Assembly: GCA_963666035.2 (NCBI GenBank)
Contig: CAXXJI010000019.1
Span: 253,503-317,502, forward strand
DNA from: CALMFG01 sp963666035
Lineage (GTDB): Bacteria > Bacillota > Clostridia > Christensenellales > CALMFG01
Direction: 5' to 3'
DNA: 64,000 bases
Positions 35,674-44,712 of this stretch are shown here, piece after piece (within the stretch, counting starts at the first letter, position 1; every line of letters starts with the position of its first letter). The notes under the pieces are model-generated. The model was given only the letters and a program-made list of their open reading frames with translations. It did no database searches and had not been told where the DNA came from. Position numbers and translations under genes: made by a program.

Positions 35674-36636
35674 CTAAGAAATATCGCCCGATCTTCTTCT
35701 TTGATAAAAGTCAATACCCACAGCCAATATAATGAGTGACCCCATCACCACGTTCTGCCAGTATGCGGATATCCGCATCAACACAATCCCGTTGGAGATA
35801 ACGCTCATCAGCGTTGCACCGATCACCGTGCCGAGTATGGTACCTGACCCGCCGAACATACTGGTACCCCCGATAATCACCGCCGCAATCACTGTCATCT
35901 CCCAACCGGTACCCAGTGAAACCTGTGCCGAGGTCACCCGCGAGGTCATGACAATACCGGAAAGCGCGGCGAACACAGATGACAATACATACACAGATAT
36001 TTTTATCGCATCAATATTGATACCGGAAAGTCTTGATGTCTCTTCATTTCCCCCAACGCAGAAAAGATAACGTCCATACACGGTATGCTTTAAAACAAAC
36101 GTGGCGATTATCGCCATACCGATTGCAATCCAGACTGAATACGGTATCATCAACCAAGATCCGCTTCCAATCTCATTAAATGCGTCCGGTAGCGGGTATA
36201 CGGGTTTCCCCATGGTCACCACATTGATAATGCCTCTTCCGATATACATCCCGCCAAGTGTAACAATCATTGCAGGTATTTTAAATTTTACAATGACAAC
36301 CCCATTGAATGTCCCAAAAACAAACCCCGCAAACAGACCGATGAGAATTGATATGATGATAGGAATTTCATAATAGTTCATGCATATCGCTGTGACCAGT
36401 CCACCAAGCCCAATCATGGAGCCCACAGATAAATCCAATCCGCCCGAGATGAAAACAAACGTCACTGCGATGCCAACGATGACGACATATGAGCTTGTGC
36501 GCAGTATATTTACAACATTAACTTTGGAAAAAAACATCGGGTTTGCGATTGCAATGATCGCGCAAATCACGATAAAAACCATGATAATGCCAATCTCTTT
36601 TATTTTTTTCACTCTTGAAATTATTCCCTTAATCAT
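35674..36636 (-). CDS. Sugar ABC transporter permease, RbsC/AraH type
   Basis: Permease of 320 aa with about ten spans. The family's GGLDLSVGSMIGLGGLVTA follows VTFVFISG, then FGTFNGVVIVKFKIPAMIVTLGG (this long stretch is named in parts: FNG, IPA, VTLG), and later SRLSGINIDAIKISVYVL and IIGGTSMFGGSGTILGTVIGA. These are the signatures of the BPD-type inner membrane component. It forms the channel with the duplicated ATPase. Its own promoter region carries one of the 24-bp elements. ATG 36636 follows GAAGGGAAAG. Confidence 0.93.
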   Translation of the reverse strand: MIKGIISRVKKIKEIGIIMVFIVICAIIAIANPMFFSKVNVVNILRTSSYVVIVGIAVTFVFISGGLDLSVGSMIGLGGLVTAICMNYYEIPIIISILIGLFAGFVFGTFNGVVIVKFKIPAMIVTLGGMYIGRGIINVVTMGKPVYPLPDAFNEIGSGSWLMIPYSVWIAIGMAIIATFVLKHTVYGRYLFCVGGNEETSRLSGINIDAIKISVYVLSSVFAALSGIVMTSRVTSAQVSLGTGWEMTVIAAVIIGGTSMFGGSGTILGTVIGATLMSVISNGIVLMRISAYWQNVVMGSLIILAVGIDFYQRRRSGDIS

Positions 36637-36689
36637 TATTCTTTCCCTTCGACTCTCTTAAACTTATAATCATTTTATTTGTTATTGAA

Positions 36690-36752
36690 ATTTTAGTTCA
36701 TCGGTTAGCAACAATCATCACAACTTTTTTATGATTAACTGTATTTTCTTAA
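36690..36752 (-). promoter_or_regulatory. Permease promoter region with 24-bp element A
   Basis: Element at 36729-36752, reading on the plus strand TTATGATTAACTGTA then TTTTCTTAA. A TAAAAT -10 box lies at 36690-36695, 34 bp from the element, and TGATTG at 36712-36717 is a poor -35. The same element lies 34-35 bp from the -10 of two other genes here. Poor -35 plus upstream element is the pattern of an activator-dependent promoter. Confidence 0.6.
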
Positions 36753-36773
36753 GATTCGCAAGAGCATGCATTT

Positions 36774-36805
36774 TAAATAAAATAAGAGCTCCCCATATCG
36801 GGAGC
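36774..36805 (-). terminator. Intrinsic terminator after paralogue 2
   Basis: GCTCCC and GGGAGC arms (36788-36793 and 36800-36805) with a 6-base loop and an AT-rich T tail on the minus strand. It lies 30 bp beyond the stop at 36835 and separates that gene from the permease, which has its own promoter. Confidence 0.6.
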
Positions 36806-36834
36806 CCATTAAGTATCTGAATTTCGTTATGAAA

Positions 36835-38091
36835 CTATTCAACCGTCATCGCAAACAGCATCGGAGCCGCGTTCTCCAGCTCTGTCTTAAAGTCCAAACT
36901 CGTCATTTCAACCTCCGGAAGTGGATTTTCCCAGGTGTATTTGATAATTCGAGTTCTTAAACCAAAACTTCTGGAAGCGGCATTCGAGCCATACCAGGCG
37001 GGCGTTGCATTCGGATCGGTAACTTCGCCTTCTTCTTTGCGTTCCCACCAGTCCATCACATTTTCTCGGTATTTCAATGGGATTTCGCGCTGTTCTCCGT
37101 TTGCGTAATTGATGATATAAGCACCAATTTTCGTACCGGGCGGTGAATCAAACGCGGATGCGTGTAGGAAATGCAGCTTATTGCCCTTCATGCCAATATT
37201 GATACCCAAAAACTCCTCCGGCAAAGCCAGTCCCGTAATCTTCAGTGTTCGCCATCCGCCGGCCAGAACAATCAGTCCGCGCACATCAAACTTAACACCG
37301 TCAAATTCTTGGATGCCTTTGGGGACATCGTGTAAATCATGGCCAGCATGATTAAACCAATCATCATCCATCGATGCAAAAAAGTAAGATGACAGATCAA
37401 TCTGATTTTTGACAGCTGCCTCGTCTCTGGGCGGCATCACATTATAAATTCGAATTGTGTCAAACCATTCATGCTCCATATGTGTTCGAAATACTTCCGC
37501 GGTCATAGCAACCACAAGCGGGGCTGACTTGGTTTTTTTAGAAATAAAATCGATTGTAACTATCTTGCTTTCCGGACGCGGATTATTAACCGTATATTTA
37601 TACAGGCGCAAATCATTACCCGCTTCAACCGTATCCGCTTCGATCAATTTGGAATTATCTCTGTTGTCTCGAATATCCCTGACATTTTGCCCGTAAATAA
37701 TCGGAACCGATTTTTTATCGCCTTCTTCAAAATGCAGAAAATATTCACCGATGATCGTGCCATCCGATACAATGCCAACCGCGCCCTGTAAAAAATCAAA
37801 TTGATCTGCAACACAGTTAACCTGAATCTCTTTGACCGCTTCAGGATAATCATACCCAGTATCTTTATTGGTTGTTTCTCCGGCCAGCTGAATCAAGCCT
37901 CGAACATCAAACGCTCCCCTATAATATGCGTGAATACCTGTAGGAAACTGTGACAATATAACGCCGCTTTGTCCAGTCCACTCGTCTTCTAAAGAAGTGG
38001 TATAATAGTGACCAAGATCAATCAAATCCTCTATCGCCTGTTTGCTTCTTACCGGTATTTCCTTCTCCGGTACTACTTTCTTCAAGTTCAT
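36835..38091 (-). CDS. Unknown soluble protein with two copies of a ~190-residue module (paralogue 2)
   Basis: Protein of 418 aa, paralogue of the product at 34397. Both begin with an IPVRSKQ or IPIRSKQ segment and carry the same two-module plan: FDVRGLIQLA and FDVRGLIVLA, GTIIGEYFLHF and GTKIGAYIINY, VPIIYGQNVRD and IPLKYRENVMDWW, SAPLVVAMTAE and AAPMLFAMTVE. No signal peptide or span. ATG 38091 is chosen because GGAGGT is 9 bp away; the ATG at 38115 has none. It follows the binding-protein gene across a strong hairpin. The family is not recognised by name; possible cytosolic binding or enzyme partner. Confidence 0.6.
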   Translation of the reverse strand: MNLKKVVPEKEIPVRSKQAIEDLIDLGHYYTTSLEDEWTGQSGVILSQFPTGIHAYYRGAFDVRGLIQLAGETTNKDTGYDYPEAVKEIQVNCVADQFDFLQGAVGIVSDGTIIGEYFLHFEEGDKKSVPIIYGQNVRDIRDNRDNSKLIEADTVEAGNDLRLYKYTVNNPRPESKIVTIDFISKKTKSAPLVVAMTAEVFRTHMEHEWFDTIRIYNVMPPRDEAAVKNQIDLSSYFFASMDDDWFNHAGHDLHDVPKGIQEFDGVKFDVRGLIVLAGGWRTLKITGLALPEEFLGINIGMKGNKLHFLHASAFDSPPGTKIGAYIINYANGEQREIPLKYRENVMDWWERKEEGEVTDPNATPAWYGSNAASRSFGLRTRIIKYTWENPLPEVEMTSLDFKTELENAAPMLFAMTVE

Positions 38092-38151
38092 TTTGTTCTT
38101 ACCTCCATACATCATCAGTACGATTTACCGATTTTTACCCATTAATAAATA

Positions 38152-38179
38152 ACCGAAGCCGGAAAGCACCGGCTTCGGT
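38152..38179 (-). other. Intercistronic hairpin after the binding-protein gene
   Basis: ACCGAAGCCGG and CCGGCTTCGGT make a perfect 11-bp GC-rich stem with a 6-base loop, 17 bp after the stop of the binding protein. Only a weak T tail follows, so it can stabilise the upstream message and let partial read-through. That is the usual way binding protein is made in excess over transporter. Confidence 0.75.
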
Positions 38180-38195
38180 CTTAGGACATCAGTTC

Positions 38196-39221
38196 TTATT
38201 TCTGCTTGTAAGTATCAATGTTGTCCAATGTCACAAGGGTGACGCCTGAGTCGACGATACTCGGTACTTCTTTACCATTCAGATAATCGACAATGTAGAT
38301 TGAAGCGAGATTTCCCATCTTATAAAAATCCTGCGCCATAACACCGTAGATTGTGCCTTCTCTAACCGGTGCCAGATTTGTTTCTACATCATCCATCCCG
38401 ATAGCGGTTACGGCTTCTGTCAGATTCATTTCTTTAAGCACAGTACCATAACTTGCCGGGCCTGCACCTTCAACGCCAAAGATTGCGTTGATCTCAGGAT
38501 GCGCCATCAGCATGGCTGTCATCACTTCGATCGTCTTCACCGGGTCAGCTTCATTCGACTGGGTGTCAACAATAGCGGATTCCGGCAAATTGTTGTCTGC
38601 TAGATACTTTTTCAGACCATCAACCTGCAGCATCTGATCCTGAGCATCCAGGTTACTCATGATAACGCCGATTTTCAAATCATCGCCCACTTTATCATGC
38701 AGTGCTTTAGCTTCGGCCAAACCGCATGCAATTTTGTCAGTTCCGATAAATGAAATTCTTTGAGCACTGTCCTGCGCATCGCAGCAAACGCATGCAACCA
38801 CGATTCCAGCTTCCTTTGCTCTTTCCAGTGCCGGTGTAAATGCATCCGGAGCAAACGGGTCTACGATAATACCATCCGGTTTTTCTGCGATGGCGGTTTC
38901 CAGCGCTTCCAAGGTCTTTTCCAAGCTGTGATCGTCCGCGCCAATCCATGTGCCGTCAAATCCGAGCTCTTCCATTGCTGCATCCATACCATATTTAGCG
39001 CCCAGCCAAACCGGGTGCGCGGTCATGGGTGATACAAAGATGATGCGGATTTTGTCTGCTTCGGTTGCTGCTCCGTCTGCCGTGTCCACGGTTTCTTCTG
39101 GATTGTCAACCGTTTGAGCCTGTTCAGCGTCAGATGTCTTTGCGCATCCAACTAAACCGAACGATACAACCATCATTAAACAAATGGCCACAACTAACAG
39201 TTTTTTCATTCTTTCTTTCAT
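38196..39221 (-). CDS. Sugar-type ABC substrate-binding lipoprotein (RbsB type)
   Basis: Lipoprotein of 341 aa with signal ending FGLVGC and a linker rich in Thr/Glu/Ala. The periplasmic-binding type I fold shows IRIIFVSPMTAHPVWLG at the start, GIIVDPFAPDAFTPALERAKE, VVACVCCDAQDSAQRISFIGTDKIACG and AIFGVEGAGPASYGTVLKE. An Asp or Cys pair (CVCCDAQDS) sits where sugar-contacting residues lie in this fold. It supplies ligand to the permease at 35674. It is the first gene of its transcript, with 24-bp element C upstream. ATG 39221 follows GGAGGTAAAGG. Confidence 0.9.
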   Translation of the reverse strand: MKERMKKLLVVAICLMMVVSFGLVGCAKTSDAEQAQTVDNPEETVDTADGAATEADKIRIIFVSPMTAHPVWLGAKYGMDAAMEELGFDGTWIGADDHSLEKTLEALETAIAEKPDGIIVDPFAPDAFTPALERAKEAGIVVACVCCDAQDSAQRISFIGTDKIACGLAEAKALHDKVGDDLKIGVIMSNLDAQDQMLQVDGLKKYLADNNLPESAIVDTQSNEADPVKTIEVMTAMLMAHPEINAIFGVEGAGPASYGTVLKEMNLTEAVTAIGMDDVETNLAPVREGTIYGVMAQDFYKMGNLASIYIVDYLNGKEVPSIVDSGVTLVTLDNIDTYKQK

Positions 39222-39337
39222 CCTTTACCTCCGTTTTCGGCCCCAGTTAGTTTTTAGACTGTAAGCCGTCGATCTTTAGTTACCTGTTGCTACATGATAT
39301 TGCTCAGCACAATCTTTAAACTGGCTTCGCTCCTCTA

Positions 39338-39400
39338 AGGATAGTTAATCCGCCATTGAAAAGCATCTTGATTATTTTATGATACACTGTATATTCTTAT
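39338..39400 (-). promoter_or_regulatory. Binding-protein promoter region with 24-bp element C
   Basis: Element at 39377-39400 (TTATGATACACTGTA then TATTCTTAT on the plus strand) matches element A at 20 of 24 positions. A TATCCT -10-like box lies at 39338-39343, 34 bp away. It is about 117 bp before the ATG of the binding protein. Confidence 0.5.
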
Positions 39401-39422
39401 CATGCTTCCATTCTTATTTCTT

Positions 39423-40604
39423 TTAATATGCGATTTTCCCCTTTTTAAGCAGTTCCAGCACATCACTGTGATTAAAACGTCTTAATCGGCCAACGCCACC
39501 ACCGTATATCCGGCAGCAGGTTTGCGCAACATGCTCCAAATCTTTTTCTTCAAAGCTTCTATCCCCAATATCAAAATAGGTATTCGGTGCACCTATTTTC
39601 TTTAGCCATGATTTGTACATTTCCACCGCTATATCCGCCGCCTTTACGTCTTCGGTTTCGTTAATGCCGAGCACATTGCGTCCGAACCTTGCAAACGGCT
39701 CGGGCAGTTCGGCGCTGACAATCTCCATCCACCTCGGCGTCAGTACCCCCAGGCAAGCGCCATGATGCGTGTCGAACCATCCCGAAAAAGATTCTTCAAT
39801 CCCATGACAAGCCATGTCTGGTTCACCGCGACCAATCTTGGTCAAGCCTCCCCAAGCCATGATCGAGCACCACATGAGTTCCCCGCGCGCATTTAAATCT
39901 TTTTCGTCTGCAACGATCTGTTCCAACGTTTTCATGGTAGTTATCAGAATGGCTTCTGAAAACCTCAATTGCCATTCCGATGCCGTATCCCCATTAAAAT
40001 AGTACTCAAAAGTATGACTGAGTATATCCATCCCGCCCCACAAAGCGAGTCTAACCGGCACAGTCTGCGTTAATTCCGGATCCATGATGCAGGCAATCGG
40101 GAACATACCATTGCAGTAGTACTTCTCTTTGGTGTCATCGTTTACGATCACCGCTGAAGGGTTTGCTTCCGCGCCTGTCGCCGCGATAGTGGGTACGGTA
40201 TAAAGCGGCAGTGCCGTTGTCACCTCGGGACGGGCTCCCCATAAATACTCATATGGGTCAATCCCCGACAAAGCCGAAGCGGCAATCACTTTTGCGCAGT
40301 CCATCGCGCTTCCCCCGCCCACAGCAACAATGCTGTCCACGTTTTCTTTCCGGCAGATTTCCGCACCTTCCCGTGCACTGGAGAGTCTGGGATTCGAATC
40401 AATATCAGTCATCTCAATCAATTGCCGCCCATTCTTCTCGATCGAATTTTTAATATCTGCGTATGTGCCATTTTCTCTGAACGGTCCTTTGTTCATCACT
40501 AACAACGTTTTTTTATACGACTCATCCAGAATGTCTCCAATCCTATTTCGAATTCCTGCACCAAAATACGTTTTAATCGGTGAATAATACTCAAATTCTT
40601 TCAT
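39423..40604 (-). CDS. Iron-containing alcohol dehydrogenase
   Basis: Protein of 393 aa in the type III alcohol dehydrogenase family (butanol dehydrogenase-like). N-terminal part shows the NAD(P) phosphate loop VAVGGGSAMDCAKVIAA and YTVPTIAATGAEANPSAV. The metal site is in SHTFEYYF, then GLTKIGRGEPDMACHGIEESFSGWFDTHHG and its second His ligand. It reduces aldehydes or oxidises alcohols. ATG 40604 is favoured because it has AGAGGA upstream and begins the usual FEYYSPIKTYFG start; the in-frame ATG at 40664 adds a basic tail. It shares a promoter element with the sugar regulon, so it may handle an aldehyde formed from the imported sugar. Confidence 0.93.
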   Translation of the reverse strand: MKEFEYYSPIKTYFGAGIRNRIGDILDESYKKTLLVMNKGPFRENGTYADIKNSIEKNGRQLIEMTDIDSNPRLSSAREGAEICRKENVDSIVAVGGGSAMDCAKVIAASALSGIDPYEYLWGARPEVTTALPLYTVPTIAATGAEANPSAVIVNDDTKEKYYCNGMFPIACIMDPELTQTVPVRLALWGGMDILSHTFEYYFNGDTASEWQLRFSEAILITTMKTLEQIVADEKDLNARGELMWCSIMAWGGLTKIGRGEPDMACHGIEESFSGWFDTHHGACLGVLTPRWMEIVSAELPEPFARFGRNVLGINETEDVKAADIAVEMYKSWLKKIGAPNTYFDIGDRSFEEKDLEHVAQTCCRIYGGGVGRLRRFNHSDVLELLKKGKIAY

Positions 40605-40713
40605 TTGTTTTTCCTCTGCTTTTCTTTTTCTTTTTTTGTCCGGTATATCAACATGATTTCCCATGTGAAATACGCTTAATCAATAAAGTTATCCTCTTTT
40701 CACTAATGCTTTT

Positions 40714-40777
40714 ATTATAAAGATGAATAAGCAGAGATATTCAATTGATATTGTTATGATTAACTGTATTTTTTTAA
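40714..40777 (-). promoter_or_regulatory. Alcohol dehydrogenase promoter with 24-bp element B
   Basis: Element at 40754-40777, 23 of 24 bases identical to element A. A perfect TATAAT -10 is at 40714-40719 and TTGAAT at 40739-40744 is the -35, with a 19-bp spacer. The element ends 9 bp upstream of the -35, a normal activator position. Confidence 0.65.
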
Positions 40778-40873
40778 ACCGGTAAATCTCATCATTTTAC
40801 TGCGCTTGATTAATATCATAGCACGGAATCAACTGGTAGTTCACACGCTGTGTGAGGTTTATTAGATGATAAT

Positions 40874-40906
40874 AAAAAAACAACCCTGCCTTTTCCGACA
40901 AGACTG
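40874..40906 (-). terminator. Intrinsic terminator of the mannoside operon
   Basis: On the minus strand CAGTCTTGTC pairs with GGCAGGGTTG through G-U pairs, around a 6-base loop, followed by seven T. It lies 66 bp beyond the mannose-6-phosphate isomerase stop. The 40605-40971 gap holds this terminator and the dehydrogenase promoter, no gene. Confidence 0.55.
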
Positions 40907-40971
40907 TGCGTTATTTTTATCATACTCCTATTGGCATTCTAATACGAGTTGTCCCATATCATGGTTCCCTG

Positions 40972-41922
40972 TTAAATATGAGTTAATAGAATTGATGCTC
41001 GACCTTCCAGCGTACATACTTCGGTTCCTGCCGGAATAAAGAGACTATCGCCGGTTAACAGACGAAATTCATCCTCCTGAAAATATAGTGCTAACTCACC
41101 CTCGATTACCACCAGTGAAATAAACGTCTCTCTGGATTGCTTAAGAAAATATTGATGCTGAAATGCAATCCGATCCACGGTAAAATAGTGACACTCCACC
41201 AATCTTTCTGCCTTTATATGTTCCTCATCAATCAATAGGCGTGCCCCCGGTGGCGATGGATTGGTCGGTTTGCGGGTGGCAACATTCAAAGCATCTTCGA
41301 TGTGCAGCTGACGCAAATTGCCCGAACTGTCCCGCCGTTGATAATCATAGACACGATAAGTCGCGTCCGAACTCTGCTGAATTTCGGCAATGACAACGCC
41401 CGCGCCAATCGCATGCACGACTCCCGCCGGAATAAAAACAACATCCCCGCTTTTAACGCTGATTTTTCGTAAAGCTCCGGTCAGCGTGCCTTCATCAATG
41501 CGGTACCGAAATTCATCCGAGCTGATTTCTTTTTTAAAACCGCAGTATAGTACCGCTTCCGATTCGGCTTCTAACACTATCCATATTTCTGTTTTACCGT
41601 TGTTGAGTCCCTTTGCTCTCGCATAATCATCATTTGGATGTACCTGTATAGATAAATCCTGTTTTGCGTCGATAAGCTTAATTAAGAGTGGAAAAGCTCC
41701 CGTTTGTTTGGTTCCCACTATTTCAGAGATTTCGGAAACCTGCGAAAAGAGCATCCCTTTCATCACTCCGGTTACAATCGTACATGTACCATCGGGATAT
41801 GCGGAGAGTTCCCAGCTCTCCGCAACAACAGGCAAATCCGTATGCTTATGATATTTAGTTTTCAGTTTTTGCCCGCCCCATAAATAGTCTCTAAAGACCG
41901 GCTCCAATCGAAAAGGCTTCAT
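40972..41922 (-). CDS. manA: Mannose-6-phosphate isomerase, class I
   Basis: Enzyme of 316 aa that interconverts mannose 6-phosphate and fructose 6-phosphate with a zinc site. Motifs: FRDYLWGGQKLK at the start, AESWELSAYPDG, LIKLIDAKQDLSIQVHPND with the metal-binding QxH, NGKTEIWIVLEAE, and FIPAGVVHAIGAGVVIAEIQQSSDATYRVYDY (given in parts: PAGxxHAIG, EIQQSSDxTYRxYD). It overlaps the phosphohexomutase stop by 4 bases and is last in the operon. The position completes the route from mannoside to glycolysis. Length fits the short bacterial class. Confidence 0.93.
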   Translation of the reverse strand: MKPFRLEPVFRDYLWGGQKLKTKYHKHTDLPVVAESWELSAYPDGTCTIVTGVMKGMLFSQVSEISEIVGTKQTGAFPLLIKLIDAKQDLSIQVHPNDDYARAKGLNNGKTEIWIVLEAESEAVLYCGFKKEISSDEFRYRIDEGTLTGALRKISVKSGDVVFIPAGVVHAIGAGVVIAEIQQSSDATYRVYDYQRRDSSGNLRQLHIEDALNVATRKPTNPSPPGARLLIDEEHIKAERLVECHYFTVDRIAFQHQYFLKQSRETFISLVVIEGELALYFQEDEFRLLTGDSLFIPAGTEVCTLEGRASILLTHI

Positions 41923-43622
41923 CGCTCGTTCGCCGCCTTTCCAAGCAATTTCTCTGTTTCAGCCAGAACCGATCGGCATATTTTTTCAATTTTCTCATCC
42001 GCAGTTGCATCCCACTGTGTCACTGAAATGTAGATTTTTAATTTGGGTTCGGTTCCCGAAGGCCGAAAAATAAGGGTCGTTTGATCTTCCAAAGTAAATT
42101 TTATGACATCTGCCGGCGGCATGTCCGATATGGTCTTCTCCTGAGCCGGAGTTAAGTAATCTTTTTTTTGCAAAACACGTTTGCCAATAAAGTGCGTGAT
42201 GGGTTCACTTCTCAAATACTGCATAGTTCTCTGAATCGCGTATTTGCCCGCTTCGCCTGCCAATTCTTTGGAAAGCAATCGGCTGACGGTAAATCCGTGC
42301 TCCAAATACAACGCTTGCATCCCGTCAAAAAGCGTTAATCCTTGGTGCTGATATTCCGAGGCCATATCACATATAAGAAGACAAGCATTGACCGCATCTT
42401 TATCGCGAACATAGGTGCCTGAAAGATATCCACAGCTTTCTTCAAACCCAAAGATAAATCGCTGCTTCGCACCCGCCTGCTCCAACTTTCCAATGATTTC
42501 GCCGATATATTTAAATCCCGTCAATACATCGATTAATTCCACTTGATATTTTTCTGCGATGCGCCCTGCCAGTTCACTGGTGACGATGGTTTTGACTGCC
42601 GCCGGATGCGATGGCATGCTCCCGTTCGCCTGCCGATTTCGGCAAATATAGTCAAAAAGAAGCAACCCGATTTCGTTGCCGGACAAACTACGGTATGCGC
42701 CCTGATGGCACACCATGACCCCGATACGATCACAGTCCGGATCGGTGGCCAGCAGTAAATCAGCACCGCATGCTTTTCCGACTTTAAGCGCCTCACTAAA
42801 CGCTTCGGGTAATTCGGGGTTCGGTATCGGACAGGTTGGGAAATCCCCGTTGGGGCTCTTTTGAGTTGGCACAAAGGCAACATTCGCGTATCCGGCTCGA
42901 TTCAATATGTGATGGGTGGGGATTTGGCCCGTCCCATACAAAGGTGAATAGACAATTGAAAGATTTTCACCCGGCGGACTTAACCGCTCATTGAGTACCT
43001 CGTGGTAGTATTCCTCTTCAACCCATTCGGGTATTATTTCGATATACTGTGTTTTGTTCGCCTCTTCCGTTCTCGCCAGTGTTTTCAGCGGATCTATTGC
43101 GACTAAATAGCGAGAAATCGCTGACGCTGCGGCTTCGGTTATTTGCCCGCCGTCCAAACCATACACCTTAAAGCCGTTGTAATCGGCCGGATTATGGCTG
43201 GCGGTAATGACAATACCTGCCTGACAGGACAGCCTGCGAACGGCGTATGACAACATGGGTGTCGGCATCAGCCGGTCAAATATCAGCGCTTTAATCTGGT
43301 ATTTTTCCAAAGTGCTGGCCGCCGCTTCCGCAAATTCCTTTGATCGATGACGGCAGTCATACGCAATGACCACCTGCTTTGATCCGCCCTGTTCCATCAA
43401 ATATTCAGCCAATCCTGTCGCCGCCCAGCACACCATATAAAGATTCATCCGATTCGTTCCGGCGCCGAGTTTCCCCCGCAGTCCCCCGGTGCCGAACGCC
43501 AGCCTTTGAAAAAAACATTCACTGATTGCTTCTGGATCGTCTTTCATGTCGTGCAATTCCTGAAGAATTTTTTCATCATCCAGCGCTTCACTGAGCCAGT
43601 GCAGATATGCTTGGTTTTCCAT
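41919..43622 (-). CDS. Phosphohexomutase (phosphoglucomutase/phosphomannomutase)
   Basis: Enzyme of 567 aa of the alpha-D-phosphohexomutase family. The four domains are visible by motif: FGTGGLRGKLGAGTNRMN, the catalytic serine loop GIVITASHNPADYNGFKVYG, the metal loop LLATDPDCDRIGVM, the sugar loop FGFEESCGYLSG, and the phosphate loop FRPSGTEPKLKIYISV. It converts hexose 1-phosphate to 6-phosphate. Next to a GH130 phosphorylase, which yields mannose 1-phosphate, and an isomerase for mannose 6-phosphate, it likely works on mannose 1-phosphate. ATG 43622 follows GGGGGAAAG. Confidence 0.92.
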   Translation of the reverse strand: MENQAYLHWLSEALDDEKILQELHDMKDDPEAISECFFQRLAFGTGGLRGKLGAGTNRMNLYMVCWAATGLAEYLMEQGGSKQVVIAYDCRHRSKEFAEAAASTLEKYQIKALIFDRLMPTPMLSYAVRRLSCQAGIVITASHNPADYNGFKVYGLDGGQITEAAASAISRYLVAIDPLKTLARTEEANKTQYIEIIPEWVEEEYYHEVLNERLSPPGENLSIVYSPLYGTGQIPTHHILNRAGYANVAFVPTQKSPNGDFPTCPIPNPELPEAFSEALKVGKACGADLLLATDPDCDRIGVMVCHQGAYRSLSGNEIGLLLFDYICRNRQANGSMPSHPAAVKTIVTSELAGRIAEKYQVELIDVLTGFKYIGEIIGKLEQAGAKQRFIFGFEESCGYLSGTYVRDKDAVNACLLICDMASEYQHQGLTLFDGMQALYLEHGFTVSRLLSKELAGEAGKYAIQRTMQYLRSEPITHFIGKRVLQKKDYLTPAQEKTISDMPPADVIKFTLEDQTTLIFRPSGTEPKLKIYISVTQWDATADEKIEKICRSVLAETEKLLGKAANER

Positions 43623-43685
43623 CTTTCCCCCTTTTTTGGGTACACTAAAAAAGCAGGCGTTCATTAAGCTTTTTTAAGTGTGTGT

Positions 43686-44696
43686 TTATTGGTTAAGGAT
43701 ATGGTTGATTAAATCGTCCGCCGGCACGGTTGCCAATGCAATACAAGTGTCACAGCACCCGTAATAGATATAGATCAGCCCGTCTTTAATCAAGTTCGCA
43801 GTCGGGAAAACAGTATTGTTGATCACCAGGCCAAATCTCTCGTAGTAAGTTTCCGGCTCCATGATCGGTTTTTTTGTGCGCGCAATCACTTTGCGCGGAT
43901 CCTTCAGATCAAGCAGCATGGCCCCCACGCGGTAGATTGAATTGGCATCGACACCGTGATACAGCACCAGCCATCCGGCGTCTGTGCGAAGCGGTGTGGC
44001 CGCTGCACCAATTTTTAATCCCTCCCATGACGTATTTTCAGAGACAGCAACGAGTTCCGGATTGGACCATGTGAGTAAATCATCTGAAAAAGAAATCCAT
44101 ATGCCAGGCGTATCTGTGCCGTAAGCCTCGCCCACAAACTGCATTGGGCGGCGTAAGATAGCAAACTGCCCGTTAATCTTCTCCGGAAACAGTGCATTGT
44201 CCCGATCGTCAATTTCAGGCGGCGTTGTATAGGTCAGTTGCTTAAAGTGTACCCCGTCTTCGGAAACTGCAATCCCCGAACGCGTTATCATCGGCGGCGT
44301 TTGTGTGGCTTCCCATTCAGGGTAATGCTCGGGGTAATAGTCGGGCACCGCGATGCCGGTCGGCCAGCAGTCGAATGCATAAGGCTGCAACGCATAGCAC
44401 ATATAGAAGTACCCGCCAATTTTGACCACACGCGCATCCTCCACCGAACCGCCCGGATAACCCAGCATTTCGGCGGTAAAAACCGGTTTTTCGGATACCA
44501 CATCAAAATTAATCCCATCATCACTCACCAACAGCCCAATACTGGTTTGAAACGGCCGCAGTCCTCCCGCCGCGCGCTCATACATATAAAACAGACCGTC
44601 ATTTACAATCACCCCCGGATTAAAGACCGACACTTTTCGGTAATCGAGTTTTCCCGGGGTTACAATTGGATTTGCAGAACATCTTTCAATTTTCAT
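43686..44696 (-). CDS. Glycoside hydrolase family 130 mannoside phosphorylase
   Basis: Cytosolic enzyme of 336 aa with the five-bladed propeller of GH130, which cleaves beta-mannosides with phosphate to give alpha-mannose 1-phosphate. Visible: NPIVTPGKLDYRKVSVFNPGV, GGSVEDARVVKIGGYFYMCY with the proton-donor Asp, DRDNALFPEKINGQFAILRRP, KIGAAATPLRTDAGWLVLYHG and VFPTANLIKDGLIYIYYGC. Which mannoside (mannobiose, Man-Glc, Man-GlcNAc) cannot be told. ATG 44696 has AAGGGTGA upstream; the GTG at 44711 sits within it. It lies after the two permease genes and before the mutase. Confidence 0.88.
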   Translation of the reverse strand: MKIERCSANPIVTPGKLDYRKVSVFNPGVIVNDGLFYMYERAAGGLRPFQTSIGLLVSDDGINFDVVSEKPVFTAEMLGYPGGSVEDARVVKIGGYFYMCYALQPYAFDCWPTGIAVPDYYPEHYPEWEATQTPPMITRSGIAVSEDGVHFKQLTYTTPPEIDDRDNALFPEKINGQFAILRRPMQFVGEAYGTDTPGIWISFSDDLLTWSNPELVAVSENTSWEGLKIGAAATPLRTDAGWLVLYHGVDANSIYRVGAMLLDLKDPRKVIARTKKPIMEPETYYERFGLVINNTVFPTANLIKDGLIYIYYGCCDTCIALATVPADDLINHILNQ

Positions 44697-44712
44697 ATAT
44701 TCACCCTTCACA

